Origin: Gonatopus flavifemur | Taxonomy: Eukaryota; Arthropoda; Insecta; Hymenoptera; Dryinidae | Reading direction: 5' to 3' | DNA length: 64,000 bases | NCBI GenBank assembly: GCA_018340375.1 | Contig: JAFFJZ010000001.1 | Coordinates: 52,320,001 to 52,384,000, forward strand | Shown: positions 25,135-33,599 of the stretch, in pieces | Layout: each line of letters opens with the position of its first letter | Position numbering within the stretch: the stretch's first letter is position 1 | The notes under the pieces: generated by a model | What the model saw: the letters and a program-made list of their open reading frames with translations, nothing else | Databases searched by the model: none | Told to the model about the DNA's origin: nothing | Position numbers and translations under genes: made by a program

Positions 25135-28100
25135 TGTCATTATAACGCGTATCAACAATTCTGTTATCCGTTTGAGATTATTATAATCATTACTATCTGA
25201 ACTCCTTTGGGTCGTTTCAAGGAAGAACGCGCGACACCCGGCAAAAGCTGCATGGTTTTGAGTCTATCCCCTCCACACATAGCACACGTATTCATGCAGA
25301 CATACACCTTTTCAAAGAAACCACGAACGCGCGCGTTCACATTTCTGCGATGAGCAAGTATAGATGCTTGTGTTTTTCGATTGCCTCGACCAATCACAGA
25401 CTATTTTCCCCTCCACTCGACCTTCGCCCGAACGAGCCTTACGATTGGTCGACCGTGCGTCCCCTTTGCTCCGTCTCGCTTTTTCATTTCCTCCTGCGTG
25501 TTGTGTGTTGTACCTTCTTCATCTTTTGCGCACACGCACAAAGGCATATGTATAGCGTCACACACCACCAAGCCACCACCATGATGCTCGAGTGACGCTT
25601 GGCAGGCATGGGTGCATAGAGTACTACATACCGGCACATCTCTTACCGGCTTCTTCTACGTGGAAAAGTATTATCATTTCGTTTTCTTCATCGGGGAATA
25701 TATCTTTGAATGACAATATTATTTGTAATCATCGGTAACTTGGACTGATTTTTACATTCATTTCTGAGGAATATCATTAATTCATCTCATCACGAGTCAC
25801 ATTGTGTTGTCGTGCGTGCAAAATCCAGAAAATGTACGCTAAGATCAATAGTGTAGTATGACATGTCAATTTTGGATGATGAATTCTAGAAATCAATTCC
25901 AAAAAAGTTGAGGATAGAAATTTTGTATCCCCTTTACGCAGGGACTCGGATGCAACGTTATTCACTTTCGTTATTCATGATATATATAAAATATATATTA
26001 TTTGTGTACAATATATATGTATTTTACAGTAAACCCTCTCTTTAGTGCCGCAGGACTTCTCTCTCGCTCCAATGTGTTTGAGATATCAAATTTGGACTCC
26101 ATAACACTAAAAATGTATATTTTCCCCCCAAGAAAGTCCCAGAAGAATAGCCAACAATACTTTCAAAATCTCACTCTGTGCGGTAGTTCTTTTAGTACAT
26201 GTAGGGTACTTCCGATTAGAGATGGGCATGTTTGTACTGCGAGAGTACTTTTTTTTGTGTAAAATATGTCCGAAGTAACATATAAGATCAAAAAATACCC
26301 CGGGAGTCTAGAAATGCCCATCCCTGCTTCCGATAATGGCCCCGAACGAAACAACCCTGGGGAAAATGGAGCGTAACCAAAACAGCCAACTTAGCGAAAT
26401 GTAGGAGAGAAATGAAACATTTTCACACTTTATTCGTTCTATTTCCCGTTTTTTTTCTTCTTCAAATTCCGATTTTCACCAGAGAATGTCTCAAATTTTC
26501 GATCAACCAAAAAATTTGCAACCCCTTTCATATTTTTTTATCTGGCGTATTCGTAGACTCCATTCACGGAAGAAATAATTTAGCTGCAGCAGCTTAGTAG
26601 CTAGCACGGACACGGACAGCCATTAAATTAGCTCCTGCAGCTAAATTTTAGCTGTTACCGCAAATAAATTAACTACAAATGCAAATTTTTTTACGTTAAC
26701 GGCTAAAATTTAGCTGCAGGAACCAATTTAATGACTGTCCGCGTCCGTGCTAGCTACTTAGCTGCTTCAGCTGAATTATTTTCTCCGTGAATTGAGGGGA
26801 TTATCAGCGCCAGTTCATTTATCAACTATGCCATGAATCCACAGGAACTGAGTTCCTAAAAATTATTGATGATTCACAGAATCTTTGGAAACTGAATTTA
26901 AATGAATTTGTACAATAAATTTTAAATAAACTAACCAACCCCAAGTGAATACCACCAACTCCACCCACTTGAAAGGATAAGAGCGCGCGAGACAAACTAC
27001 ACAAACATGCCATGGTCGTTAACTCAAAATCTCTCGCTGTACAGCATTTCTCGAGACGCTGAAGAAAACTGTTGAAACTTCAGAAGATACCAGCGCCGAA
27101 ACTTGAGACATTTCGTATTTCCAACTATTCGATCCAGAGTTACCAGATGTGGCCCATCATCACAACAGGGTTGACGATAGTTTTGGCGATTTTTTCAAGT
27201 TTTGTCTGCCATTTATGTTCGCTTTGAAACAAGATCGATAAAAAATTGGGAAATTTTCATGGATGAATATTCGGAGATTCATAATAGTTTTTTTTTTTAC
27301 TACGAATAAGAGAACTCATGTGGTCCGATATCGAGATGACGAAACGTTTTATCAATTTTCTGGCTCCATCGATTCGACAGTTTTTCAGAAATGGCTATAA
27401 TTGTCGCGTTGGCATCCCCTTGAAATCAGGCTTAATCATTTCTTGCCGATAAATCCTTGTATTTATTCTTTCCAATACACAAACAACCGGATACACTTCG
27501 ATATAGAAATCAGTCAAATCCGTCGCAATTCATATAAATTACGATCTACACGGAGAGAAGGGAACGGTAATATCTATCATGCTAACATAGTATTCGGTTT
27601 TATTTTATATAAAATCGTGTGATCGTTACTATGTAAGAATAGAATTCTTTACCATTTCTCTGGTAATAATGTATATGTTGTAGCATAGTAATTATCACCA
27701 GAAAAATGGCAAAGAATTCTATTCTCGCATAGTAACAATTAAGATTTTACATAAAATAAGATCGAATACTATGTTAGCATGGTAAATATTACCATTCTTT
27801 TCTCTACTAAACGGAATCTCAATTCACGTGGATTTTATAGGAAATTGTATATGAGAAAAGAATCGCTAGGTCACAATCTTATCATTCGCACCATTGTTTG
27901 TAACATTTCTCCTTCACTTGTTCGATTGTGGACCTTATTCCACTGACGCAATTTCAAATTCCTAACGTATATAAACTTATATTCTTGGAAATATATGAAT
28001 TACTTCTTCGTTTACTTTTCGAAACTGTAATCGTATGCCTCGATTTGAGTAACTTGATATTCAGATAAGGAAAAGATGGTTCGATTGTCGTGGAGTCTGT

Positions 28101-30606
28101 TTATTCTTTCAATCTTCGGATGCATTTTTTTGTTTTCATTATTCATTCGCGTTATGAATTCAATTCACCCATATATTAAGTTTCAGGTATTTGAATTATA
28201 TAAAAGTGTGTTCACGTGACTTGGAAAATATATTAATTTAAATTTATGATGTCAAAATAGAAGCGAAGGAAAAAAACATATTAAAATTCTTTGTAAAGAT
28301 TATTTGAAATGAAAGGATTTGATCTTTGAGAATTAAATGAAAAAATGTGGATTAGTATCGAATTACTATTGTTGTCATTTGGAGATAAGATAATTAATTG
28401 TACACAGTTATTAGATTTCGAGTATCCATGTTTTATCGGTCAAACTTGTAGTTTTATAAAGCTGTTGACCCCTTCTTATGATTCGAAGAGAATGAAGAGA
28501 ATGTATATGTATATTCAATTATTTGATGAAACTGCTGATGCTCCTTAAACATAAATATTTTGTAAATTCATACATATTTGACGTTTTTAATGGCGTATTG
28601 ATTCTTCTGAATTCAATTTCGAGTATTTTGTGGCAGAAAAACGTGCTCTAACGTAAACGCTCGTATTCTCTTAATGGCTAAAGCTTCAATGTTCAATCAC
28701 TGTGGAAAAATATACACGACATCGAATAACGTGCGTGATGTTTGATGTTTTTGTGTGATATGGCAACGTAGAATAAACAACAACGTCATTTAATAGTCCA
28801 CAATCAACGCAATGTATCCATTACCTTTCTTTATTAATTTGAGTAACGCTGCAATTATTCTTGTGGAAATTTGATTCAGTTATCTCTTTTCTGCAGTATT
28901 CGAAACGAATAAACATGAATAATCGTAAATCAGAGACGCAAACATTTTACACCATATTTATCGATTACATAGATTTGACTTGCAAAATTATTGAATTACA
29001 TGCTATATCCGTTTATCAAGCTTCCATGTGAAACGCTTTTTAATTGTTTAGAAGTTTTCTACCTTGCTCCAAATTTGTATTATTATTGTCTCTGCAGTTT
29101 TTAACATTCTTTCTGGTTCAGATAATGACATACACGCATTTGAAGGGTAGTGATGTTTCAATTGAATGAAAGCATAATTCCGAAAATATCCCCCAATGAA
29201 TAGGAAATGTCGTTGTTACATGCCACTTTTTTCAATGATTAAACTACTCTTAACCAGAGCATCAGTTTACATGATACTATGTATTTGGTGCAAAACATTT
29301 GTTTTGCCAAAAATGATATTTAAAACTAGAGTTGTGTGCAATAAATTCCAAAATATCAAGTATTTTCAGAACGTTAATTGTTCACACTTTATACATACAA
29401 ACGTTGAGACGATACCAACAGTTCAACACGAGCCAAATGATTTCTGTACTTCAATGTATTTACCGAATAAATTTTGTCAGTACCCCAGACTGCTGATGCC
29501 TCAAGAAATTAATAAGAACATTTCATTTTCTCCCTCGGTTCAGGTAGAATTATCTTCGAATATATTATATCAATCTTTCATCTGTTTAAAATAATTCTTG
29601 ATTTCCAACAGCATTCGAGATTTTGTTGACCATCTTACTTGAAAGAATTGAATGAATGTGAATAAATGTGATGTGATGTGATGTGTGTGAATTAAAGTGT
29701 GTGTGTGTGTGTGTGTTTGTAGCACGAACTGATGAATTTCTTCTTATAAATAAAGAGCACGTTGACGGTAATGATTTATTCTATTAAGAAGAATTGAATG
29801 AATCACGATACAAACTTGGATTCACGTTACAGTTCTTCGATGATCATTCATGAATATAAGACATTGTCTATAACGATGAAGATTGTACTCTTCATCCGAA
29901 CAACGCATTCATATGAGAATTAATGAGATCCCAGAAAGAGAATCGACATCTTTTTTCCTTCTCTAATGAAAAAAAAATCGATACAATTCTGACAAAGGGA
30001 TGATGTAATAAGAATAATACACTAGCCATCAAAGTTGATTGAGAAGCTTAGTAACGCTGTAAGGTATGCGCTTGAAAGCACTTTAATTTCGTCGCGCGAG
30101 TTTACATTCATGACGACGCATCGGCGCGAGGCATCGTTTCTTCTTATTCGCCATTCGTATTTGATTGATTTTACATAAACTACTCTGCTTTTGAGAATCG
30201 ATTTAATTCATTTAAAAAATTTTCTTTGTTACAGGAAAAACACGAGGAACCTAAAAAACAGAAAAAAGAAGAAAATGGTGACAATGAGGCAGACGACGAA
30301 GATATCGAGGAGGAGGTCGAGGAAGAGGAAGTAGATGGCGATGGTGAAGACGATGAGGAAGAGGACGATATACCGGAAGGCGAAGAGGACTTGGAAGAAG
30401 GCGAAGGTATTCATTCTTTGTTTATTTTCAATTCTACTCATTGAACATATCTTAGGCAAATTATATCCTATCATTACTCGCACTTATTTTTTCTCCTCGA
30501 CGACACACGGTGTAACTATAATTCCATTCGTTTTTGTTTTTCTTTTGCAGAAGAGGAAGAGGATGACGTAGAAGGAGAAGTAGAAGACGAAGAGGAAGAC
30601 GCATAA
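7786..30606 (+). CDS. prothymosin-alpha-like acidic nuclear protein, complete, 3 coding exons
   Basis: The product has 111 residues. Exon 1 (7786-7893) reads MSTKENNEVAIEKVTENDKA and ends GMKRPAE; exon 2 (30235-30406) reads EKHEEPKKQKKEENGDNEAD then a long glutamate/aspartate run; exon 3 (30551-30606) finishes the acidic tail, EDEEEDA, with TAA at 30604-30606. Junctions are GAG/GTGAGT, ACAG/GAA, GAAG/GTATTC and GCAG/AAG, all in frame. The layout (short N-terminus, KRPAE and KKQKK basic patches, then a nearly pure acidic region) matches insect proteins annotated as prothymosin alpha; such proteins are disordered and in vertebrates bind histone H1. The basic patch lies in the middle instead of at the C-terminus as in vertebrates. 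Another acidic nuclear protein remains possible because low-complexity tails are weak evidence of kinship. Confidence 0.82.
7894..9220 (+). other. start of the 22.3 kb intron
   Basis: Intron sequence with scattered CpG. Near 8,510-8,560 a GC-rich patch (GGTCGGCGGTGGCGGCGACG, then TATGGCCGCCC) stands out and contains a PHO/YY1-like ATGGCCGCC. Otherwise there are only poly-T runs and small TA repeats; the open frames here are chance frames. Confidence 0.4.
9222..9870 (+). repeat. 650-base polypyrimidine-rich tract
   Basis: The plus strand is strongly biased to C and T (strings such as CTCTCTCTCTTCTTTTCC and CTTTTCTTTTCCTTTTTC recur), so six-frame translation gives long serine/phenylalanine/leucine frames on this strand and lysine/arginine/glutamate frames on the other. 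These frames are compositional artefacts. The tract includes the trinucleotide repeat listed next. Confidence 0.8.
9366..9386. repeat. (GTC)n microsatellite
   Basis: Seven uninterrupted GTC-type units (GTCGTCGTCGTCGTC) preceded by ACGCGCGC. Confidence 0.85.
9980..10015. repeat. (AGT)n microsatellite, interrupted
   Basis: GTAGTAGTAG, then GAA, then TAGTAGTAGTAGTAATAG. Confidence 0.8.
10016..13553 (+). other. intron interior, no gene seen
   Basis: AT-rich intron sequence. A CpG-bearing patch at 10,050-10,500 has the palindrome ACTCGTACGAGT and ACGTCACGTGGA (a CRE half-site joined to an E-box), which may be regulatory. The frame at 12571-12879 has no recognisable domain and is probably chance. 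Confidence 0.35.
13554..13650. mobile_element. piggyBac-like MITE, family 1, short copy
   Basis: Left end TCAAGAGAATACCAAGC and right end CGCCAGTATTCCCTTAA are the two family-1 termini (inverted), with TCAA and TTAA at the edges. At 97 bases it is the shortest copy, with most of the interior lost. Confidence 0.65.
13651..16030 (+). other. intron interior with unexplained minus-strand frames
   Basis: No recognised gene. Two frames on the minus strand (15226-15522, 98 codons; 14813-15052, 79 codons) and an overlapping 161-codon frame on the plus strand (15119-15604) are longer than usual here. None has a domain, signal peptide or repeat that I recognise, so they are kept as a question in the findings. 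Confidence 0.3.
16052..16067 (-). promoter_or_regulatory. possible CTCF-like site
   Basis: The minus strand reads GCGCAGCCAGGTGGCG; the core CAGGTGGC agrees with YAGRKGGC of the CTCF consensus, the flank less so. Motif match only. Confidence 0.2.
16070..18574 (+). other. intron interior, no gene seen
   Basis: Mostly AT-rich. A CpG-bearing patch at 17,200-17,270 (ACCTCCCGAAGGGTGG) stands out slightly. Frames at 17843-18099 and 17976-18242 are short and lack recognisable domains. Confidence 0.3.
18575..18718. mobile_element. piggyBac-like MITE, family 1, partial copy
   Basis: A near-perfect hairpin, CTTGAAGATAATTGAAATAT against ATATTTCAATTATCTTCAAG, is followed by GGCCGAAGTCCCGACTTCGCC and ATATTCCTCCTTTGAA, matching the right end of family 1. 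The left terminus cannot be recognised, so this is a damaged copy. Confidence 0.55.
18719..20716 (+). other. intron interior, no gene seen
   Basis: AT-rich, with a GC-richer island at 19,540-19,740 containing CAGAGGGCGC (19725-19734), which agrees with the ten-base core YAGRKGGCRS of CTCF sites. No coding evidence. Confidence 0.3.
20717..20890. repeat. foldback element
   Basis: GGGTGAGATGACGCA at the left and TGCGTAATCTCACCCC at the right are inverted repeats. It resembles the ends of the 1 kb element at 36,563. Confidence 0.5.
21766..22125. repeat. foldback element with ATTAATTACGTGAGGC ends
   Basis: Left TGTATTAATTACGTGAGGCA and right GCCTCACGTAATTAATGGAC pair as terminal inverted repeats; inside, CCCCTTTCCCCTTGG and CTCACGTGAG occur. 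A related ATAAATTACGTAA string recurs near 59,622. Confidence 0.65.
22228..22400. repeat. single arm of a family-3 (CTCTGAAAA) foldback
   Basis: Resembles the left arm of the 61,802 element (ATGAAAATATTTCGCTGAAA, then ACAAACTTTGAGAATCCC, then CTGTACAGACTTTTTTCAGA). No matching right arm nearby, so probably a truncated copy. Confidence 0.45.
23063..23516. mobile_element. family-2 MITE with 9-base target duplication, host of a nested insertion
   Basis: Termini ATGAAGCTGAAATTAGCAGC and GCTGCCAGTTTCAGCTTCAT are inverted repeats with one mismatch. TTGATTTCA occurs directly before and directly after the element, a perfect 9-base target duplication, compatible with a Mutator-like or hAT-like mechanism. 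A family-1 element is inserted at 23,132. Boundaries may be off by a few bases. Confidence 0.8.
23132..23460. mobile_element. piggyBac-like MITE, family 1, copy d (innermost)
   Basis: TTAACGGGATACCAGCG at the left and CGTTGGTATCCCGTTAA at the right, with near-perfect inverted arms over more than 90 bases (GTAAAGATTTTGTCTGCAAG against CTTGCAGACAAAATCTTTAC). Arm similarity is the highest of the family, so it is probably the youngest copy. The paired minus- and plus-strand frames at 23101-23520 and 23239-23460 come from the palindrome, not from a gene. Confidence 0.88.
23791..23972. mobile_element. family-2 MITE, copy without insertion
   Basis: ATGAAGCTGAGACTAGCAGC to GCTGCAAGTTTCAGCTTCAT. At the place where the neighbouring copy has its TTAA insertion this copy reads CAGATGCTCAAACCC, an uninterrupted site. 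Confidence 0.8.
24038..24148. mobile_element. Tc1/mariner-like MITE, CACTATA ends
   Basis: CTACACTATAG at the left and TATAGTGTAG at the right, with TA at each edge; 111 bases and no coding capacity. Confidence 0.55.
24149..26216 (+). other. intron interior with a CpG-rich patch
   Basis: Contains CCGCCAGATGGC at 24694-24705, which agrees with 11 of 12 positions of the CTCF consensus CCASYAGRKGGC, and a GC-rich patch at 25,200-25,650 with the perfect palindrome GAACGCGCGCGTTC (25325-25338). The frames in this patch have no domains. It could be an alternative promoter or enhancer of the prothymosin-like gene. Confidence 0.35.
25088..25130. repeat. (CT)n microsatellite
   Basis: About 20 pure CT units next to the CpG-rich patch; in insects GA/CT repeats bind GAGA factor or CLAMP, so a regulatory role is possible. 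Confidence 0.9.
26217..26326. mobile_element. hAT-like MITE with exact 8-base target duplication
   Basis: 110 bases with termini TAGAGATGGGCAT and ATGCCCATCCCTG, the CAGGGATGGGCA type common in hAT elements. CTTCCGAT occurs directly before (26209-26216) and directly after (26327-26334), the 8-base duplication expected of hAT transposition. No coding capacity. Confidence 0.88.
26562..26792. mobile_element. long near-perfect foldback with TTAGCTGCAGC motifs
   Basis: ATTCACGGAAGAAATAATT at the left pairs with AATTATTTTCTCCGTGAAT at the right, and the pairing continues through TAGCTAGCACGGACACGGAC and GTCCGCGTCCGTGCTAGCTA. Related TTAGCT strings occur at 56.2-57.6 kb. A transcript of this would be an almost complete hairpin. 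Confidence 0.75.
27079..27423. mobile_element. piggyBac-like MITE, family 1, copy e
   Basis: Left AGATACCAGCGCC and right GTTGGCATCCCCT are decayed family-1 ends, with TTCA and TTGA where TTAA is expected. Confidence 0.6.
27549..27808. repeat. 260-base palindrome
   Basis: Arms of about 125 bases: ATGCTAACATAGTATTCG pairs with CGAATACTATGTTAGCAT, and AGAATAGAATTCTTTACCAT with TGGCAAAGAATTCTATTCT. The left outer edge reads CACGGAGAGAAGG. Some sort of MITE; target duplication not clear. Confidence 0.75.
27809..30234 (+). other. end of the 22.3 kb intron
   Basis: AT-rich, with a pentamer run TGATGTGATGTGATG at 29,668-29,682 running into (GT)n at 29,697-29,716. A short CpG-rich patch at 30,085-30,150 (CGTCGCGCGAG, GCATCGGCGCGAGGC) lies 100 bases before exon 2. 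The frame at 29196-29594 (132 codons) has no recognised domain. Confidence 0.35.
29697..29716. repeat. (GT)n microsatellite
   Basis: Ten GT units preceded by five-base TGTGA repeats. Confidence 0.85.
30235..30406 (+). CDS. prothymosin-like exon 2
   Basis: Starts after TTGTTACAG; 57 codons plus one base. Carries the KKQKK basic patch and most of the acidic run (EEEVEEEEVDGDGEDDEEED). Confidence 0.85.
30551..30606 (+). CDS. prothymosin-like exon 3 (coding part)
   Basis: Starts after TTCTTTTGCAG; EEEEDDVEGEVEDEEEDA then TAA. Confidence 0.85.
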
Positions 30607-30964
30607 TGAAAGAAGGGAAAAGCGTATATTTGTAAGAAGGGAGGATAGACGCATACACGAACGCAGTTGGCATTTATGATATATACATTTATATATTTAC
30701 ATATTTATATGTACGTGTATATGTGTGTACATATTATGTATATACATATATATATTCATATACACAAATATGTATCGTCGATCGTTTCTTTGGGCAGTTG
30801 TCTCTTCAACAGCGACACCAACAACAAAGCACTTGTAACTCTCATATTGAGTGGTTGGTTGGCGAGAACGTTGGAACCTGCCCCAGTCTTGTGCTTACTA
30901 CGATGTATATCTAAATAAAGTGTAGATATCCTCCCAACCTACGACGAAACACAAGAAAAATAAA
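30607..30964 (+). other. 3' untranslated region of prothymosin-like gene
   Basis: Follows the stop codon; AATAAA occurs at 30914-30919 and again at 30959-30964. The message may run further, because more A-rich signals follow up to about 31,680, but the sequence cannot settle that. Confidence 0.55.
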
Positions 30965-31721
30965 ACAGAAATGCCACCTCGCCGGAGCTGCAGGGGGCCG
31001 ACGCAACCGCGATTAAAGAAAATAACCACGATTATATCCCCAAAAATACTATAACGCCACACATAGATGTACACGTATTCCCATGTGTGAGTGTACTTAC
31101 ATCCTCATACATTCATACACACGAAAAACATACGCTCCCAACACATACGTAACCGTGGTGATTTCTAATGAGTCTTGGCTCTCTGCAATTCCGGCTCATT
31201 CCTCTAGCCATCACCAAATGCTGCTAGGTCGTGTTTACTGTACGTTTCAATGCAAAATTATACATTCGTCCTATGAACATACAATCAACTTGTGTAATTT
31301 ATTCAACAGGACTAACTATGATACGCATATTTATATATATATACAGACACCCTCACGTATACCGAAGAATGATGAGATTTAAAAACAAATCAATCAATCT
31401 AACGACAAAACGACTGGATCCGATCAGAGAGCAACGTCGCGTAGTCCGATGATGATACGTCCTTCCTTATCGCAAATTATTATGTATCAATTGTGTAAAG
31501 CAGTTTGAAATTCGTAGGACGAATCGATGGTTTTTCATTCGAAATAGAAAAAAAAAACAACCTAGGTATAAAGAAAAATAAGAACACCCTGGTATTCCAA
31601 GCCTCCCGTCATCTTTAGGCTTTCTCTTCGCGGGACAGTTTTATAATGAGAACTTATTTAAGATATAAAATAAAAAAAAAGCTCTATTGTATTTAAATAG
31701 TGTAAAATGGACACATGTGGG

Positions 31722-31742
31722 TGATGATGATGATGATGATGA
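31722..31742. repeat. (TGA)n microsatellite
   Basis: Seven TGA units. Confidence 0.85.
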
Positions 31743-33580
31743 ATTTTCTTTTTCTACACTTTGAATCAAATTTTACGTTTGTAGTTCGACGAATGTCTCT
31801 CACCTTGTGCGCGCGTGACTGAGTTCTTCTTCCTTTAATTTACTTACTTTCTCTTTTCTTTGTAATCATACAAACAATAATCTTCTATTCATAGTAAAAT
31901 GTATGTCTCTTTGCGGGAGCGCGAGGATCTTCTTCACATGAATGATATGGTGGATTCAAATAAAATGGTGCATACGTAAACATAATGATGACGACTAAAG
32001 GAGTGTTTTGAAGAAATAAAATTGACGGAAATATATCGTGTAGTAACAATGCGACGATAAAACTATATTTGTAACTTCTTCGTGCTCCTGTTCCAAATAG
32101 ATACAACGAGATGATACACGTGCATTAGGGAATCAAACATGCAAGCTCCTCTCGCGCCTTGAGGTAGTGTGGATGAGTATACTGTGTGACTTTAACATTG
32201 CATAATAATTATACATAGCATGTATAAAGTTATTATTATGTACTAAGAAGAAAAAAAAAACATTTTATTATAATGTGTAAAACTTATTATAAATGTAATG
32301 ATTGATTGCGGAAAACAAAAGAAGGTTGTTACACACTTTTAGACTTGGGCATATTGAAGTTAGGGGGAGGAAGATCATGGACTCGTTGCAACGTGCAGCA
32401 AGTTCTGTGATCTTTTCTCCCTGTCTTTCCTCCCATTTATCATCTTTATATAATTTCGTCGATGACATATACACTTTTTACAATTATTTTTCACCCTTTG
32501 ATATGTATGTAGAGACAAGAAGTAAAAAAAAACTAATTAAGGTGACGAGAAGTTTATGGCAACAACTATTAATTAATTAATTGTATATTTATATTAATTT
32601 CACAATGAACTTTTTTTTTACCATGAGGTTTTTTTGCGCGCCAAAGGCAAAAATTTATGAATGAATTGTAAAAGAATGATCTAATTATATTATTGTGCGT
32701 CAAAGAATATAAAATTGTGCGTTTTTCTCTTTTTTCAATCATTCTCGAGTGGTCGTCTCTCTCTCACACGTTTCTTTTTTTTTTGTTTTCTTTTTTCAAA
32801 CGATCATTCTCAATTGTATACATTATTTTTTTAAATAATCATGGATTATATCGTGATATTTGTTTTTGTTTTCTCTTTTTTATTATTGTCATTTTTCTTT
32901 GTTCTCTTTTACCTTCCTTCGCCTGAGGTTTCACGAATTTTGTAACATGTACATCCTTGGTAATTTGTAATTTCACATTCGACAACGCGATAGCGTTGTA
33001 CAGTGACTTTTCTGTCGATACGATAGCGTTGAACTTGTGTAAAAAGCGAAATACGATGCCGTTACGTTACCGAAGAAGGGTGAAATTACGAGTTACGAGA
33101 ATGTGGATGGAATGAACATGATGCAAAAATCGTCATACGTTAGAAGAAGGGTTGACACAAACAAATCATAATACATGGACCACTCTCGCAACATTAATAA
33201 TAATGATTCATTGACACTGCCGCAGAACAGGATATTTGATCTTCTTTACGATACTTTTCCTCTTCCATTGATTTTATATCGATCGTTGTATTATCCAGAA
33301 TATATTTATACAAAATATCCACTTGTATTTTTCAACATAATTCATGAACGAATCACAATGTGAAGAAAACTGACATTTATTCCATAGTCATCAATTACTC
33401 GTATCTTGTGTATTTTTTCAGATACAAAATAAATTCTTTTGAAGTGAAAAACAAAAGCAAATGAATCTTTCTGCGAGAGTCGATGAGTCGCAGAACGGCT
33501 TTTAGCCGTGTGTCACATTTGTATTCTGGGAAGAAACTATTATAATAGTATATAAATATAAATAAATGAATAAATAAAAA

Positions 33581-33599
33581 AATATATATATATATATAA
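33581..33599. repeat. (TA)n microsatellite
   Basis: About nine TA units in A-rich surroundings. Confidence 0.8.
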
